DNA of 64,000 nt from Betaproteobacteria bacterium UBA1934 (GCA_002337055.1 DDFG01000004.1:186001-250000); one strand, 5' to 3'. Positions 16,621 to 26,023 are shown, counted from the first letter of the stretch. Numbers and translations: made by a program. The notes: generated from the letters alone by a model not told the origin.

Positions 16621-18291
16621 ATGCCGATTTCATCCGCGCCGGGTTTTTGGAGTCATCTTCGCGTTCAGTACAAGATTCAGATTTTGACCCAGACGGTTCT
16701 GGTGGTAATTCTTCTCGCGGCGCAATTCTGGTTGATTCGCCATTTTGAAGAGGGTGTCATGCTGGCGGCGGAAAAGCGTGCGGAGGCGATTGCAGAGGAT
16801 GTGGTCAACGGGCTGAATTCGTTGATGGTCATCAAGATCGGCGGCGACGATGTGATCAGCGACAAGAAGGGACGCGCGGCTTTCCTGAAACAGATGGGAA
16901 TCTCTTCGCAGGTGCAGGAGTTGAGGATCCTGCGGGCGGCAAGTCTAAACAAGGAGTACGGCGAGGGGTTGCCGGAAGAACAGTCAAAAGACGCGCTGGA
17001 TAAACAGGTGCTCACCGAAGGGAAACCGATCTTTGAACGGGTTACGGGGGGCGATGGCGGCGCGGCGCTGCGGGCGGTCTTGCCCTATGTTGCGGAATCG
17101 AATCGCTCGGGCAAGCGCGGGCTGAACTGCATGCGATGCCACGAGGCGGCGGAAAACGAGGTGATCGGGGCAACCAATATCGTGATCAGCTTGCAGCACG
17201 ATATGGAATCGATACAGCGCATGAACAAGATATTGTGGATCGGGCAGATCGCCATCCAGATTGTGTTGTTCTTTGTCATTCAGCTGATCACCCGGCGTGC
17301 CATTACCCGCCCATTGGCACGGATGCGCGATGCGATCTCGGGCATTGAACGCAGTAAGGATCTGACGCAACGCGTGGCGGTGCACAACCGCGACGAGATC
17401 GGTGAGACCGCCGAGGCGTTCAACGGCATGATGGCGGCTGTGGGAACGGCGATGGCACATATCAAGGCCAACGTAGCCGATCTGAAAGGGGCGGCGCAGA
17501 ATGTCGCTGCCGCCGCAGAAAAGGTGGTGACGGAATCGAAGGAAGGCCGCCGCGCTGGCGAAGAGATGACGCTGTCCATCCAGAGTCTCATGGCTAGCAT
17601 GGACACCATGGCCGGCAACGCCCAGGAGGTCGCCCACAAGACGGTGACCAGTGAATCAAGTTCACAAGGTGGCGAGAAGATCATTCAGACCACCATTGGC
17701 GAAATGGAAGCCATACGCGGCGCCGTCACGGAAACATCCAAGGTAGTGGACTCCCTTATCGGCAGCTCGCAACGGATCTCGATAGTGGTCGATGTCATCA
17801 AGGACATCGCCGACCAGACCAATCTGCTGGCCCTCAACGCGGCTATCGAAGCGGCGCGTGCGGGCGAACAGGGACGAGGCTTTGCGGTAGTGGCCGACGA
17901 GGTAAGAAAACTGGCGGAACGCACCGCGAGTTCAACCACGGAAATCCACGGTCTGGTGTCGCAGATTCATAGCGATGTGGGCGATGCGGTCGCGGATATC
18001 GGCATCGTCGCCGACAAGGTCCTTCAGGGCCAGCAATCGGCAGTGGAAGCAGGCAAGACGATGGAAGACATTCGGACACAATGCTCAAACGTGGCCACGC
18101 TGGTGGGAAGCATCACCGATGCGCTGCGCGACGAGCACGCCTCCTGCCGCGTTCTGAACAGCCATGTGGAACACCTTGCACACAACGGGCGCGAGGGTTT
18201 GGCGACTGCACATTCGCTGTTCGACGAAGCCGAAAAACTGGGACATATCGGACGTGCGGTGGCCGACGCGGTGGATTCGTTCAAGGTATAG
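16621..18291 (+). CDS. Methyl-accepting chemotaxis protein with periplasmic haem-c motif
   Basis: Transmembrane chemoreceptor of 556 residues. Membrane segment 1 is at about 20-42 and segment 2 at about 203-224, with a 160-residue periplasmic sensor between. That sensor carries C170-M-R-C-H174, a c-type haem attachment motif, shortly before segment 2, in the style of DUF3365/Tll0287-like or haem-PAS sensors. HAMP and the cytoplasmic coiled coil follow, with the hairpin tip NLLALNAAIEAARAGEQGRG near 400. ATG at 16621 is preferred over the in-frame GTG at 16618 because AGGGAG then has a 7-base spacing. It likely reports redox potential or a haem ligand such as O2, NO or CO; this is inference from the motif. 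Confidence 0.9.
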   Translation: MPISSAPGFWSHLRVQYKIQILTQTVLVVILLAAQFWLIRHFEEGVMLAAEKRAEAIAEDVVNGLNSLMVIKIGGDDVISDKKGRAAFLKQMGISSQVQELRILRAASLNKEYGEGLPEEQSKDALDKQVLTEGKPIFERVTGGDGGAALRAVLPYVAESNRSGKRGLNCMRCHEAAENEVIGATNIVISLQHDMESIQRMNKILWIGQIAIQIVLFFVIQLITRRAITRPLARMRDAISGIERSKDLTQRVAVHNRDEIGETAEAFNGMMAAVGTAMAHIKANVADLKGAAQNVAAAAEKVVTESKEGRRAGEEMTLSIQSLMASMDTMAGNAQEVAHKTVTSESSSQGGEKIIQTTIGEMEAIRGAVTETSKVVDSLIGSSQRISIVVDVIKDIADQTNLLALNAAIEAARAGEQGRGFAVVADEVRKLAERTASSTTEIHGLVSQIHSDVGDAVADIGIVADKVLQGQQSAVEAGKTMEDIRTQCSNVATLVGSITDALRDEHASCRVLNSHVEHLAHNGREGLATAHSLFDEAEKLGHIGRAVADAVDSFKV

Positions 18292-18431
18292 CCACCGTCC
18301 GGTGAACCGGCGCCGGGCAGACCACGACCCGCGCCCGTTTTAGCCTTGATCATCGGACACTAGATTCGGAACCATTCTGACGTCATCATTTCTACCACTG
18401 GCCGAGATTCTGGCCGGATGGGGTTTTCCGC

Positions 18432-18460
18432 TATAATGCCGCTTCATCCCAGAACGGAGG
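18432..18460 (+). promoter_or_regulatory. fabI promoter -10 element and ribosome-binding site
   Basis: A perfect TATAAT lies at 18432-18437 and a Shine-Dalgarno CGGAGG at 18455-18460, 8 bases before the fabI ATG. No good -35 box stands at the usual distance, so the start site would be close to the gene and the leader short. Confidence 0.5.
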
Positions 18461-18468
18461 CATCGCGC

Positions 18469-19266
18469 ATGGGCTTTCTCGCCGACAAGAAGATTTTGAT
18501 CACCGGACTGCTCTCCAAGCATTCCATTGCATACGGCATTGCCAAGGCTTGCCATCGCGAAGGCGCCCAGTTGGCGTTCTCGTTCCAGAACGAACGTTTT
18601 GAAGAACGTGTACGTAAATTCGCCAACGAATTTGGCAGCGATCTCTGTTATCCGCTCGACGTCAGCGACGATCGCCAGATCGATGATCTCTTCATCGCGC
18701 TCGGCAAGGAGTGGGAAGGTCTGGACGGCCTCGTCCATTCCATCGCCTTCGCACCGTCGGAAGCCATCGAAGGCGATTTCCTCGAAGGTCTTTCGCGCGA
18801 ATCTTTCCGTATCGCGCATGACATTTCCTCTTACAGCTACCCGGCGCTCGCCAAGGCTGCCCGGCCGCTGATGCAGGGCCGTCGTGCCTCGCTGCTGGCG
18901 CTTTCCTACCTCGGCGCCGAGCGGACGATGCCCAACTACAACACCATGGGTCTGGCCAAGGCCAGCCTTGAAGCCGCCACTCGCTACCTGGCCTTCTGCC
19001 TCGGGCCCGAGGGCATTCGCGCCAACGCCATTTCAGCGGGTCCGATCAAGACGCTTGCCGCTTCCGGCATCGGCAGCTTCAGCAAGCTGCTTTCCTACAA
19101 CTCGCACAATGCCCCTCTTCGCCGCAACGTGACGATCGAGGAAGTGGGCAACGCCGCAGCTTTCCTGCTCTCCGACCTCGCCAGCGGCATCACCGCCGAG
19201 GTGATGTATGTAGATGGCGGCATGCACTCGACCGCGCTAGGTAACGCCGACCCGTTGCCCGCCTGA
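18469..19266 (+). CDS. fabI: Enoyl-[acyl-carrier-protein] reductase (NADH)
   Basis: Catalyses the last reduction of each fatty-acid elongation cycle, trans-2-enoyl-ACP to acyl-ACP, with NADH; cytoplasmic and target of triclosan. It has 265 residues, the usual length. The short-chain dehydrogenase fold shows an ITGLLSKHSIAYGIA nucleotide loop at 11-25, SYLGAERTMPNYNTMG around the active-site Tyr147/Tyr157, and K164, matching Y146, Y156 and K163 of E. coli FabI. The start at 18469 is set by CGGAGG 8 bases upstream; an upstream in-frame ATG at 18418 lacks support. A strong terminator at 19297-19330 follows, shared with convergent ppiD. Confidence 0.97.
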   Translation: MGFLADKKILITGLLSKHSIAYGIAKACHREGAQLAFSFQNERFEERVRKFANEFGSDLCYPLDVSDDRQIDDLFIALGKEWEGLDGLVHSIAFAPSEAIEGDFLEGLSRESFRIAHDISSYSYPALAKAARPLMQGRRASLLALSYLGAERTMPNYNTMGLAKASLEAATRYLAFCLGPEGIRANAISAGPIKTLAASGIGSFSKLLSYNSHNAPLRRNVTIEEVGNAAAFLLSDLASGITAEVMYVDGGMHSTALGNADPLPA

Positions 19267-19296
19267 AGTCCGGGCGCGACCTTGCGCCCACAAAAC

Positions 19297-19330
19297 AAAA
19301 AGCCGACCGTGAAACTCCGGTCGGCTTTTT
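19297..19330. terminator. Bidirectional terminator between fabI and ppiD
   Basis: A perfect 13-bp inverted repeat (19297-19309 and 19318-19330, AAAAAGCCGACCG/CGGTCGGCTTTTT) with an 8-base loop has A-runs on one side and T-runs on the other, so it can stop transcription of fabI (plus) and of ppiD (minus). Confidence 0.93.
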
Positions 19331-19348
19331 GTATAGGGACTCGCCCGA

Positions 19349-21244
19349 TCAGCGTTCCCGGGCCGCCGCGTCGAGCACTGCCTGATGCACCTCAACCTTG
19401 TAGCGGGCCCGCAAGGCGGCGAGATAGGCTTGCACATCCTGCTGCGCAGCGGCCTTCTCAACCTGTGCCGCCGCACTCTTGCGGAGACCATCGTCAACCT
19501 TGATATCGGTATCGACCTTGGTCAGCTTATACAGCGCGTAACCACCACCGGGCAGTTCGACCCCAGCATAGGCCGGCAGCTTGCTCGCATCCGTTTTGAA
19601 AATGGCCTTGAGCGCGACGTCCGGCAGTTGTTTGTTGTCTGCGCGGGTAAGCATCTTGGCGGCCGCCCAGGTCACCTTCTGATCGCCGCCCTGCTTCAAC
19701 GCCGCCAGACGGTCCTGACCATCCTTGGCCGCCAGTTCCTGCGCTTTCTGGCGCTTCAGTTGGGTTTCGATCCCGGCTTGCACCGTCTCGAAGGGCTGCA
19801 TCGAAGCGGCCTTGTATTCGACAATGCGTGCCGCCACCAGCGTATTGGGTGCAATTTCAACCGCTTCGGTGTTGCGATGACTCTTGACTGCGTCATCCGA
19901 AAACAGCGCCTTGAGGATCTTTTCACCACCCAAAGGGCCATTGGCGGGGTTCGGCGTACGGTTCAACCAGCCGGAAGATTGCACCGCCAGCTTGAACTTG
20001 TCGGCAACCGGTTTGAGACTATCCGACTGCTCGTAGACGGTGTTGCTGAAACCCTCGGCGGTTTCCGCGAATTTGCGCCCGGCCGCCGCGCGCTTCAGTT
20101 CGCTCTCGATCTCTGCGCGCACCTCGGCAAATGATTTTTCCTTGGCCGGGCGAATACCGGTCAGCTTGATGATGTGAAATCCGAAATCGGATTCGACCAG
20201 CCCGGTCATCTCGCCTTCCTTCAGCTTGAAGGTGGCATCTTCAAAAGACTGCACCATGGCCCCACGACCGAAGAAACCCAGGTCGCCGCCATTCTTGCCG
20301 GAAGCCGGGTCGTCCGATTTCTCTTTGGCAAGATCTGCAAAGGCAGCCGGGTTCTTCTGGATTTCTTTCAGCAATTCTTCGGCCTTGGCGCGCGCCTTGT
20401 CCTTTTCCTTGCCTTCGGCCTTGACCAGAATATGGCTGGCACGCCGCTCCTCGGCGGTGCGATAGCGATCCTTGTGGCCTTCATACCAGGCCTTGACTTC
20501 GGCCTCGGCAGGAACGGTCTGCGCGGCGATGGCATCCTGCGAGAGCACCACGAACTCAGCGCGCGCCTGCTCAGGAATTTCAAACTGTTTGCCGTTGGCC
20601 TCGTAGTATTTGCGAGCGGCGCCGTCTTCCAGCTTGACCTGCGGCAGATATAGATCGGGCGTCAGACGAGCCTCTTGCACTTCGCGCCGTTCGCCTTCAA
20701 GCACCAGTGCGCGATCCACCATCGCCGTCGTGGCAAATCCGGTTCGGCCCACCGTGCCGGCAAGCTGTTGCAACGTAATATCCTGGCGCAATTGCGCTTC
20801 AAACATCTGCGGTGAGAGACCTTGCATCTTCAGCAGCGACTCATAGCGCTCCTGCGAGAACTTGCCGTTTTCCTGAAAACCGGGGATGGCGAGAATCGCC
20901 CGAACCAGCGCCTCGTTGCCCGCGACGACATGCGTCTTTTGCGCTTCCAGCAGCAGCAGGCGACGGTCGATGATCTCGTTCAGCACACCGGCGCGCACCT
21001 CGGGTAGATCCATCATTTTCGGATCGAACGAGGGACCAAGCTGATTGCGGAAACGATCCTGGCGCTCGCGCAATTCCTGCTGGAACTGCTCGACGGTGAC
21101 CTTGACGTCGCCCACCGTCGCCACCGCACTGGTTCGACTGGCATTGCGAACATAGGAATCGACGCCCCAGAAGGCGAACGGCAAGGAAATCAGGGCCAAG
21201 AAAATCTGGACCACTTTTTTGTTATTGCGGACGATGTCAAACAT
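19349..21244 (-). CDS. ppiD: PpiD-like membrane-anchored periplasmic chaperone/peptidyl-prolyl isomerase
   Basis: A 631-residue chaperone that helps outer-membrane and periplasmic proteins fold near the Sec translocon. One N-terminal membrane anchor (about 11-31, IFLALISLPFAFWGVDSYV) is followed by a SurA-like chaperone domain, then a parvulin domain at about 255-360 (RASHILVKAEG, GKNGGDLGFFGRG, GFHIIKLTGIRP), and a second helical/parvulin-like region. The start at 21244 gives the standard MFDIVRNNKKVVQ N terminus; the longer frame runs into the tRNA terminator. It lies just downstream of tRNA-Asp, an arrangement also known in other betaproteobacteria (recalled, unchecked). Confidence 0.9.
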   Translation of the reverse strand: MFDIVRNNKKVVQIFLALISLPFAFWGVDSYVRNASRTSAVATVGDVKVTVEQFQQELRERQDRFRNQLGPSFDPKMMDLPEVRAGVLNEIIDRRLLLLEAQKTHVVAGNEALVRAILAIPGFQENGKFSQERYESLLKMQGLSPQMFEAQLRQDITLQQLAGTVGRTGFATTAMVDRALVLEGERREVQEARLTPDLYLPQVKLEDGAARKYYEANGKQFEIPEQARAEFVVLSQDAIAAQTVPAEAEVKAWYEGHKDRYRTAEERRASHILVKAEGKEKDKARAKAEELLKEIQKNPAAFADLAKEKSDDPASGKNGGDLGFFGRGAMVQSFEDATFKLKEGEMTGLVESDFGFHIIKLTGIRPAKEKSFAEVRAEIESELKRAAAGRKFAETAEGFSNTVYEQSDSLKPVADKFKLAVQSSGWLNRTPNPANGPLGGEKILKALFSDDAVKSHRNTEAVEIAPNTLVAARIVEYKAASMQPFETVQAGIETQLKRQKAQELAAKDGQDRLAALKQGGDQKVTWAAAKMLTRADNKQLPDVALKAIFKTDASKLPAYAGVELPGGGYALYKLTKVDTDIKVDDGLRKSAAAQVEKAAAQQDVQAYLAALRARYKVEVHQAVLDAAARER

Positions 21245-21271
21245 GGATCGACACTTTCGACAGTGTGTATG

Positions 21272-21297
21272 CAAAAAAGGCGAACTCGCGTTCGCCT
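21272..21297 (-). terminator. Rho-independent terminator of tRNA-Asp
   Basis: An 8-bp stem AGGCGAAC/GTTCGCCT (21278-21285 and 21290-21297) with a 4-base loop is followed, in the minus direction, by six T residues (A-run at 21273-21278). It sits just after tRNA-Asp and before ppiD. Confidence 0.88.
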
Positions 21298-21312
21298 CTT
21301 CAACTGTATATT

Positions 21313-21389
21313 TGGCGGAGTGGACGGGACTCGAACCCGCGACCCCCGGCGTGACAGGCCGGTATTCTAACCAACTGAACTACCACTCC
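21313..21389 (-). tRNA. tRNA-Asp (anticodon GTC)
   Basis: A complete 77-nt cloverleaf is read on the minus strand: acceptor GGAGTGG/CCACTCC, discriminator G, D arm GTTCAGTTGGTTAGAAT, anticodon stem CCGGC/GCCGG with loop CTGTCAC (anticodon GTC), T arm CGGG/CCCG with TTCGAGT, and an encoded CCA end at 21313-21315. All stems pair. Confidence 0.97.
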
Positions 21390-21518
21390 GCAGACGGTTA
21401 GTCACAACAGGGCGTGCAGTTTATCACAACGCCCAGTTTTGTGTGGTTGCCTCCCCGGTCAATTTCTCAAACACGGCGCGTGGCTTTGGTAAAATGTCGC
21501 TTTTTCTTTCTCACCATC

Positions 21519-22598
21519 ATGCTGAAAACCACTCCCCTCAACTCTGCCCACCGCCTTCTTGGCGCGCGAATGGTCGATTTCGGCGGCTGGGACATGCCCG
21601 TCAACTACGGCTCTCAGATCGAAGAACATCACGCCGTGCGAGACGACTGCGGCATGTTCGACGTCTGCCACATGTGCCCGGTCGATCTGCGCGGCGATGC
21701 CGCCCGCACCTTTTTGTCACGCTTGGTCGCCAACGACGTCGCCAAGCTCAAGGTGCCCGGCAAGGCGCTGTATTCGTGCATGCTGAACTCACACGGCGGC
21801 GTCATCGACGACCTCATCATCTACTACATGAACGAGACCTTCTTCCGCATCGTCGTCAACGCCGGTACGGCGGACAAGGATGTCGCCTGGATGCGCACGC
21901 GGCTGGCGGAGTGGAATCTTGCTGCCGAGCTGACGCCGCGACGCGATCTTGCCATGATCGCTGTGCAGGGGCCGAACGCACGCGCCCGCGTGTGGCAGGC
22001 GCTCCCCGAGACCCGCGTCGCAACCGAGCCGTTGCAGCCATTTTTTGCGGCGGAATGCGGCGAGTATTTCATCGGCCGCACCGGTTACACCGGTGAGGAT
22101 GGCTTTGAAATCATGTTGCCAAGCGCCGAGGCCGAAACCGTGTGGAATACGCTGGTGGAAGTCGGCGTCAAGCCCTGCGGCCTGGGCGCCCGCGATACAC
22201 TGCGCCTCGAAGCGGGCATGAATCTCTATGGTCAGGACATGGACGAAGGCGTTTCTCCGCTCGATGCCGGCCTCGCCTGGACGGTCGCACTGAACGGCGA
22301 ACGCGATTTCGTCGGCCGCGAAGCGCTGGTCGCCAAAGGCCAGCAGCACGAGTTCCTGGGGCTGCTGCTGCTTGAAAAGGGCGTTTTGCGCGGCCATCAG
22401 CCGGTGCATTGCCAGCAGGGCGTGGGCGAAATCACCAGCGGCTCCTTTTCCCCGACCTTGCAACAATCGATTGCCCTGGCCCGTCTGCCCCGCGGCGTCG
22501 CCATCGGCGACGAGGTCGAAGTCGAAATCCGCGACAAGCGCCTGAAGGCGAAAGTCGTCAAACCGGTCTTTGCCCGCCACGGCAAGGCCACGATCTGA
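21519..22598 (+). CDS. gcvT: Glycine cleavage system T protein (aminomethyltransferase)
   Basis: Transfers the methylene group from the aminomethyl-lipoyl H protein to tetrahydrofolate, releasing ammonia. It has 359 residues, the family length. The N terminus LNSAHRLLGARMVDFGGWDMPVNYG and the folate-binding core are typical; GRTGYTGEDGFEI near 186-198 is the family motif, and LRLEAGMNLYGQDM follows near 228-241. The start at 21519 yields the standard N terminus. It opens a plus-strand run gcvT-gcvH-gcvP; the upstream 130 bases down to tRNA-Asp contain a TAAAAT at 21490-21495 but no glycine-riboswitch structure. The L protein (lpd) is not in the window. Confidence 0.96.
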   Translation: MLKTTPLNSAHRLLGARMVDFGGWDMPVNYGSQIEEHHAVRDDCGMFDVCHMCPVDLRGDAARTFLSRLVANDVAKLKVPGKALYSCMLNSHGGVIDDLIIYYMNETFFRIVVNAGTADKDVAWMRTRLAEWNLAAELTPRRDLAMIAVQGPNARARVWQALPETRVATEPLQPFFAAECGEYFIGRTGYTGEDGFEIMLPSAEAETVWNTLVEVGVKPCGLGARDTLRLEAGMNLYGQDMDEGVSPLDAGLAWTVALNGERDFVGREALVAKGQQHEFLGLLLLEKGVLRGHQPVHCQQGVGEITSGSFSPTLQQSIALARLPRGVAIGDEVEVEIRDKRLKAKVVKPVFARHGKATI

Positions 22599-22619
22599 TT
22601 TTTCTATCCGGAGTTTTTC

Positions 22620-23003
22620 ATGTCCAATATTCCCGCCGATCTCAAATACACTCCCACCCATGAATGGCTGCGCGTCGAAGCCGACGGTAGCCTGACGGTC
22701 GGGATCACCGACCACGCCCAGGAAGCTTTGGGCGACATGGTCTATGTCGAATTGCCTACCGTCGGCAAGCATTACGCTGCCGGCAAGGAAATGGCCGTAG
22801 TCGAATCCGTCAAGGCCGCCTCGGATGTTTACGCGCCAGTGGCCGGTACCGTTACCGCCGTCAATCAGGAAGCCGCCGACACGCCCGACAGCCTGAACAA
22901 CGAACCCTACGCCGCCTGGTTGTTCCGCCTACAGCCGGACAACGCGGCCGATGTCGCCGCCCTGTTGGATGCCGATGCCTACGCCAAGGCTGCTGACGAA
23001 TAA
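22620..23003 (+). CDS. gcvH: Glycine cleavage system H protein
   Basis: Small lipoyl carrier that shuttles the aminomethyl group between the P, T and L proteins. It has 127 residues. The lipoylation site is the Lys of VVESVKAASDVYAPV, at about residue 64. The N terminus NIPADLKYTPTHEWLR is canonical, and GITDHAQEALGDMVYVELP is intact. It begins 21 bases after gcvT with CGGAG upstream, so it is cotranscribed. Confidence 0.97.
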   Translation: MSNIPADLKYTPTHEWLRVEADGSLTVGITDHAQEALGDMVYVELPTVGKHYAAGKEMAVVESVKAASDVYAPVAGTVTAVNQEAADTPDSLNNEPYAAWLFRLQPDNAADVAALLDADAYAKAADE

Positions 23004-23020
23004 CCCCCGCCCCATGTCGC

Positions 23021-23047
23021 GTCGCGCCCACGCCGGGCGGGCGCGAC
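23021..23047 (+). repeat. Intercistronic hairpin between gcvH and gcvP
   Basis: A perfect 9-bp inverted repeat (GTCGCGCCC at 23021-23029, GGGCGCGAC at 23039-23047) with a 9-base loop. No T-run follows, so it is more likely an mRNA-stabilising or attenuating structure than a full terminator. A second GC-rich dyad (GAGGGAGGCCCCTC-like) lies at about 23060-23105. Confidence 0.6.
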
Positions 23048-23137
23048 CGTTTCACCGGGAGGGAGGCCCCTCTCGCAACTCACCCGACCGGAGGGGCGCC
23101 CCCCTCCTTGCTATCGCCCACCGAGTGCTCTCACGCC

Positions 23138-26023
23138 ATGCCCCATCGCATTCCTCTCGCCGCTCTTGAACAACAAGACGAATTCACCGGTCGCCACATC
23201 GGCCCCTCCACCGCGGAAATCGCCGACATGCTCGCCGCCATCGGTGCAACCAGCGTCGATGCGCTGATCGACCAGACACTTCCCGCCAGCATTCGCCTCC
23301 CGAATGATCTGCCGCTGCCCGCGCCCCGCCGCGAGCACGAGGCGCTGGCCGCCCTGAAGGCCGTCGCCGGCCGCAATCGCATTCTCAAGTCCTGTATTGG
23401 CATGGGTTATTACGGCACGCTGACACCAACGGTGATCCTGCGCAACGTACTCGAAAACCCGGGCTGGTACACCGCCTATACGCCCTATCAGGCGGAAATC
23501 GCGCAGGGGCGCCTTGAAGCCCTGCTCAATTTCCAGCAGATGATCGCCGACCTGACCGGCCTGCCGGTCGCCAACGCCTCCCTGCTCGACGAAGCAACGG
23601 CGGCGGCGGAAGCCATGGCCATGGCTCGCCGCGTCAGCAAATCCGACTCGAACTGCTTCTTCGTCGACCAGGCCGCGTATCCTCAGACGCTCGATGTGCT
23701 GAAGACGCGGGCGGCGCTGTTCGGCTTTGAACTGCTGGTCGGCTCGGTTGAAAGCGTTGCTTCAACGCCGGTATTCGGTGCCTTCTTGCAGAATCCCGAC
23801 GAGCGCGGCGAAGTGCGCGATCTCACGGACACCGTGGCTGCCGTGCAGGCGCAGGGTGGCCTCGTCGCTATCGCGTGCGATCCGCTGGCGCAGGTTCTGC
23901 TCAAGACACCAGGCGCCATGGGCGCCGATATCGCGCTCGGCTCCGCCCAGCGCTTTGGTGTGCCCATGGGTTTCGGCGGCCCGCACGCTGCCTTTTTTGC
24001 CTGCAAGGAAGCCTACGTACGCTCCATGCCTGGCCGCATCATCGGTGTCTCCAAAGATGTGCGCGGCAAACCCGCCCTGCGCATGGCCCTGCAAACGCGT
24101 GAGCAACACATCCGGCGCGAAAAGGCCAACTCCAATATCTGCACGTCGCAAGTGTTGCTGGCCAACATGGCCGGCCTCTATGCGGTCTATCACGGTCAGC
24201 ATGGTCTGCACACCATTGCCAGCCGCGTGCATCGCCTCACCGCCATCCTGGCCGAAGGACTGAAGCGCGCCGGCATCACGGTACTGACTGGCCACTTCTT
24301 CGACACCATCCACATCGATCTGGGCGCGCGCGCCGACGTACTGCTGCGCGAGGCGCTCACTGCCGGCTACAACCTGCGCCGCGTGGCGCCGGGCGTACTG
24401 GGCGTGAGTTTCGACGAAACCACCACGCGCGACGACGTGTCGACACTGTTCCGCCTGATGGCGGGCGTCACGCTCGAGATGGACCTTTTCGACCGCGCCC
24501 TAATCGACAGCGACCCGGCCCTGCCCGATACGCTACTGCGTCAGGACGCCATCCTGACCCACCCGGTCTTCAACAGCCACCATACCGAACACGCGATGTT
24601 GCGCTACCTCAAGAAGTTGCAGAATCGCGATCTGGCGCTCGATCACTCGATGATTTCGCTGGGTTCGTGTACGATGAAGCTGAATGCCACCAGCGAAATG
24701 ATCCCGATCACCTGGCCGGAATTTGGGCAAGTTCACCCCTTTGCGCCGCTCGATCAGGTGGCGGGCTATCTCGAACTGATCCGCAGCCTCGAAGACTGGC
24801 TCAAGACCATCACCGGCTTCGACGCCATCTGCATGCAGCCCAATTCCGGCGCGCAGGGCGAATACGCCGGTCTGGTGGCGATCCGGCGCTTTCACCTCAG
24901 CCGTGGCGATGTTGCGCGCACCGTCTGCCTGATTCCGAAATCGGCGCACGGCACCAATCCCGCCACCGCCCAGATGTGCGGCATGCAGGTAGTGGTTGTC
25001 GAGTGCGACGCCCACGGCAATGTTGACGTGGTCGATCTCAAGGCCAAAGCCACACAGCATGCCGCCGAACTGGCCTGCCTGATGATCACCTACCCCTCGA
25101 CACACGGCGTGTTCGAGGAATCGATCCGCGAAATCTGCGACATCGTGCATGCCCATGGCGGCCAGGTGTACATGGATGGCGCCAACCTCAACGCCCAGGT
25201 CGGTTTGACCTCGCCCGGCTTCATCGGCGCCGACGTCAGCCACATGAACCTGCACAAGACCTTCGCCATCCCGCATGGCGGTGGCGGACCGGGCATGGGG
25301 CCGATCGGCCTGAAGGCCCATCTGGCGCCGTTCATGGCCAATCACGTGGTGCAGCCGATCGAAGGTCCGCACGTCGGTCAGAGCGCTGTGTCCGCCGCGC
25401 CCTGGGGTTCGGCCTCGATTCTGCCCATTTCGTGGATGTACCTGACCATGCTGGGCGGTTCAGGCGTCAAGCGCGCCACCGAGATCGCCATTCTGAATGC
25501 CAACTATGTCGCCAACCGTCTCAAGCATCATTTCCCGGTGCTTTATGTCGGCGCCAACGGGCGCGTGGCGCACGAATGCATTCTCGACATTCGCCCGATC
25601 AAGGCGGCGACCGGGATCGCCGAGATCGACATCGCCAAGCGTTTGATGGATTACGGCTTTCATGCACCGACAGTCAGCTTCCCGGTGGCCGGCACGATTA
25701 TGGTAGAACCGACTGAATCGGAATCCCAGGCCGAACTTGACCACTTCATCGAAGCCCTGATCGCGATCCGTGGTGAGATCGCGCTGATCGAGCAGGGCCA
25801 GTGGCCGAAGGACGACAATCCGCTCAAGCATGCGCCGCACACGCAGGGCGACCTGATCGGCGAGTGGACTCGCCCCTATTCCCGCGAGCAGGCGGTTTTC
25901 CCCCTGCCCTGGGTGCGGGACAACAAATTTTGGCCAAGCGTGAATCGCATCGACGACGTGTATGGCGACCGCAACCTGTTTTGCAGTTGCGTGCCAATGG
26001 AGGCGTACACCCGCGGCTCATGA
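23138..26023 (+). CDS. gcvP: Glycine dehydrogenase (decarboxylating), P protein
   Basis: PLP enzyme that decarboxylates glycine and loads the aminomethyl group on the H protein. At 961 residues it is the fused single-chain form with N- and C-terminal halves, as usual in proteobacteria. The PLP-binding Lys is in SHMNLHKTFAIPHGGGGPG near residues 702-720. The N terminus LEQQDEFTGRHIGPS is typical. ATG at 23138 is chosen over 23108 because it matches the family start. The 134-base gap after gcvH is longer than the other gap in the operon and carries hairpins, so H and P levels may be set separately. Confidence 0.96.
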   Translation: MPHRIPLAALEQQDEFTGRHIGPSTAEIADMLAAIGATSVDALIDQTLPASIRLPNDLPLPAPRREHEALAALKAVAGRNRILKSCIGMGYYGTLTPTVILRNVLENPGWYTAYTPYQAEIAQGRLEALLNFQQMIADLTGLPVANASLLDEATAAAEAMAMARRVSKSDSNCFFVDQAAYPQTLDVLKTRAALFGFELLVGSVESVASTPVFGAFLQNPDERGEVRDLTDTVAAVQAQGGLVAIACDPLAQVLLKTPGAMGADIALGSAQRFGVPMGFGGPHAAFFACKEAYVRSMPGRIIGVSKDVRGKPALRMALQTREQHIRREKANSNICTSQVLLANMAGLYAVYHGQHGLHTIASRVHRLTAILAEGLKRAGITVLTGHFFDTIHIDLGARADVLLREALTAGYNLRRVAPGVLGVSFDETTTRDDVSTLFRLMAGVTLEMDLFDRALIDSDPALPDTLLRQDAILTHPVFNSHHTEHAMLRYLKKLQNRDLALDHSMISLGSCTMKLNATSEMIPITWPEFGQVHPFAPLDQVAGYLELIRSLEDWLKTITGFDAICMQPNSGAQGEYAGLVAIRRFHLSRGDVARTVCLIPKSAHGTNPATAQMCGMQVVVVECDAHGNVDVVDLKAKATQHAAELACLMITYPSTHGVFEESIREICDIVHAHGGQVYMDGANLNAQVGLTSPGFIGADVSHMNLHKTFAIPHGGGGPGMGPIGLKAHLAPFMANHVVQPIEGPHVGQSAVSAAPWGSASILPISWMYLTMLGGSGVKRATEIAILNANYVANRLKHHFPVLYVGANGRVAHECILDIRPIKAATGIAEIDIAKRLMDYGFHAPTVSFPVAGTIMVEPTESESQAELDHFIEALIAIRGEIALIEQGQWPKDDNPLKHAPHTQGDLIGEWTRPYSREQAVFPLPWVRDNKFWPSVNRIDDVYGDRNLFCSCVPMEAYTRGS

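Noticed and set aside
21390..21518. Glycine riboswitch before gcvT
   Set aside because: Only about 130 bases are available and neither the conserved glycine aptamer core nor a tandem fold was seen.
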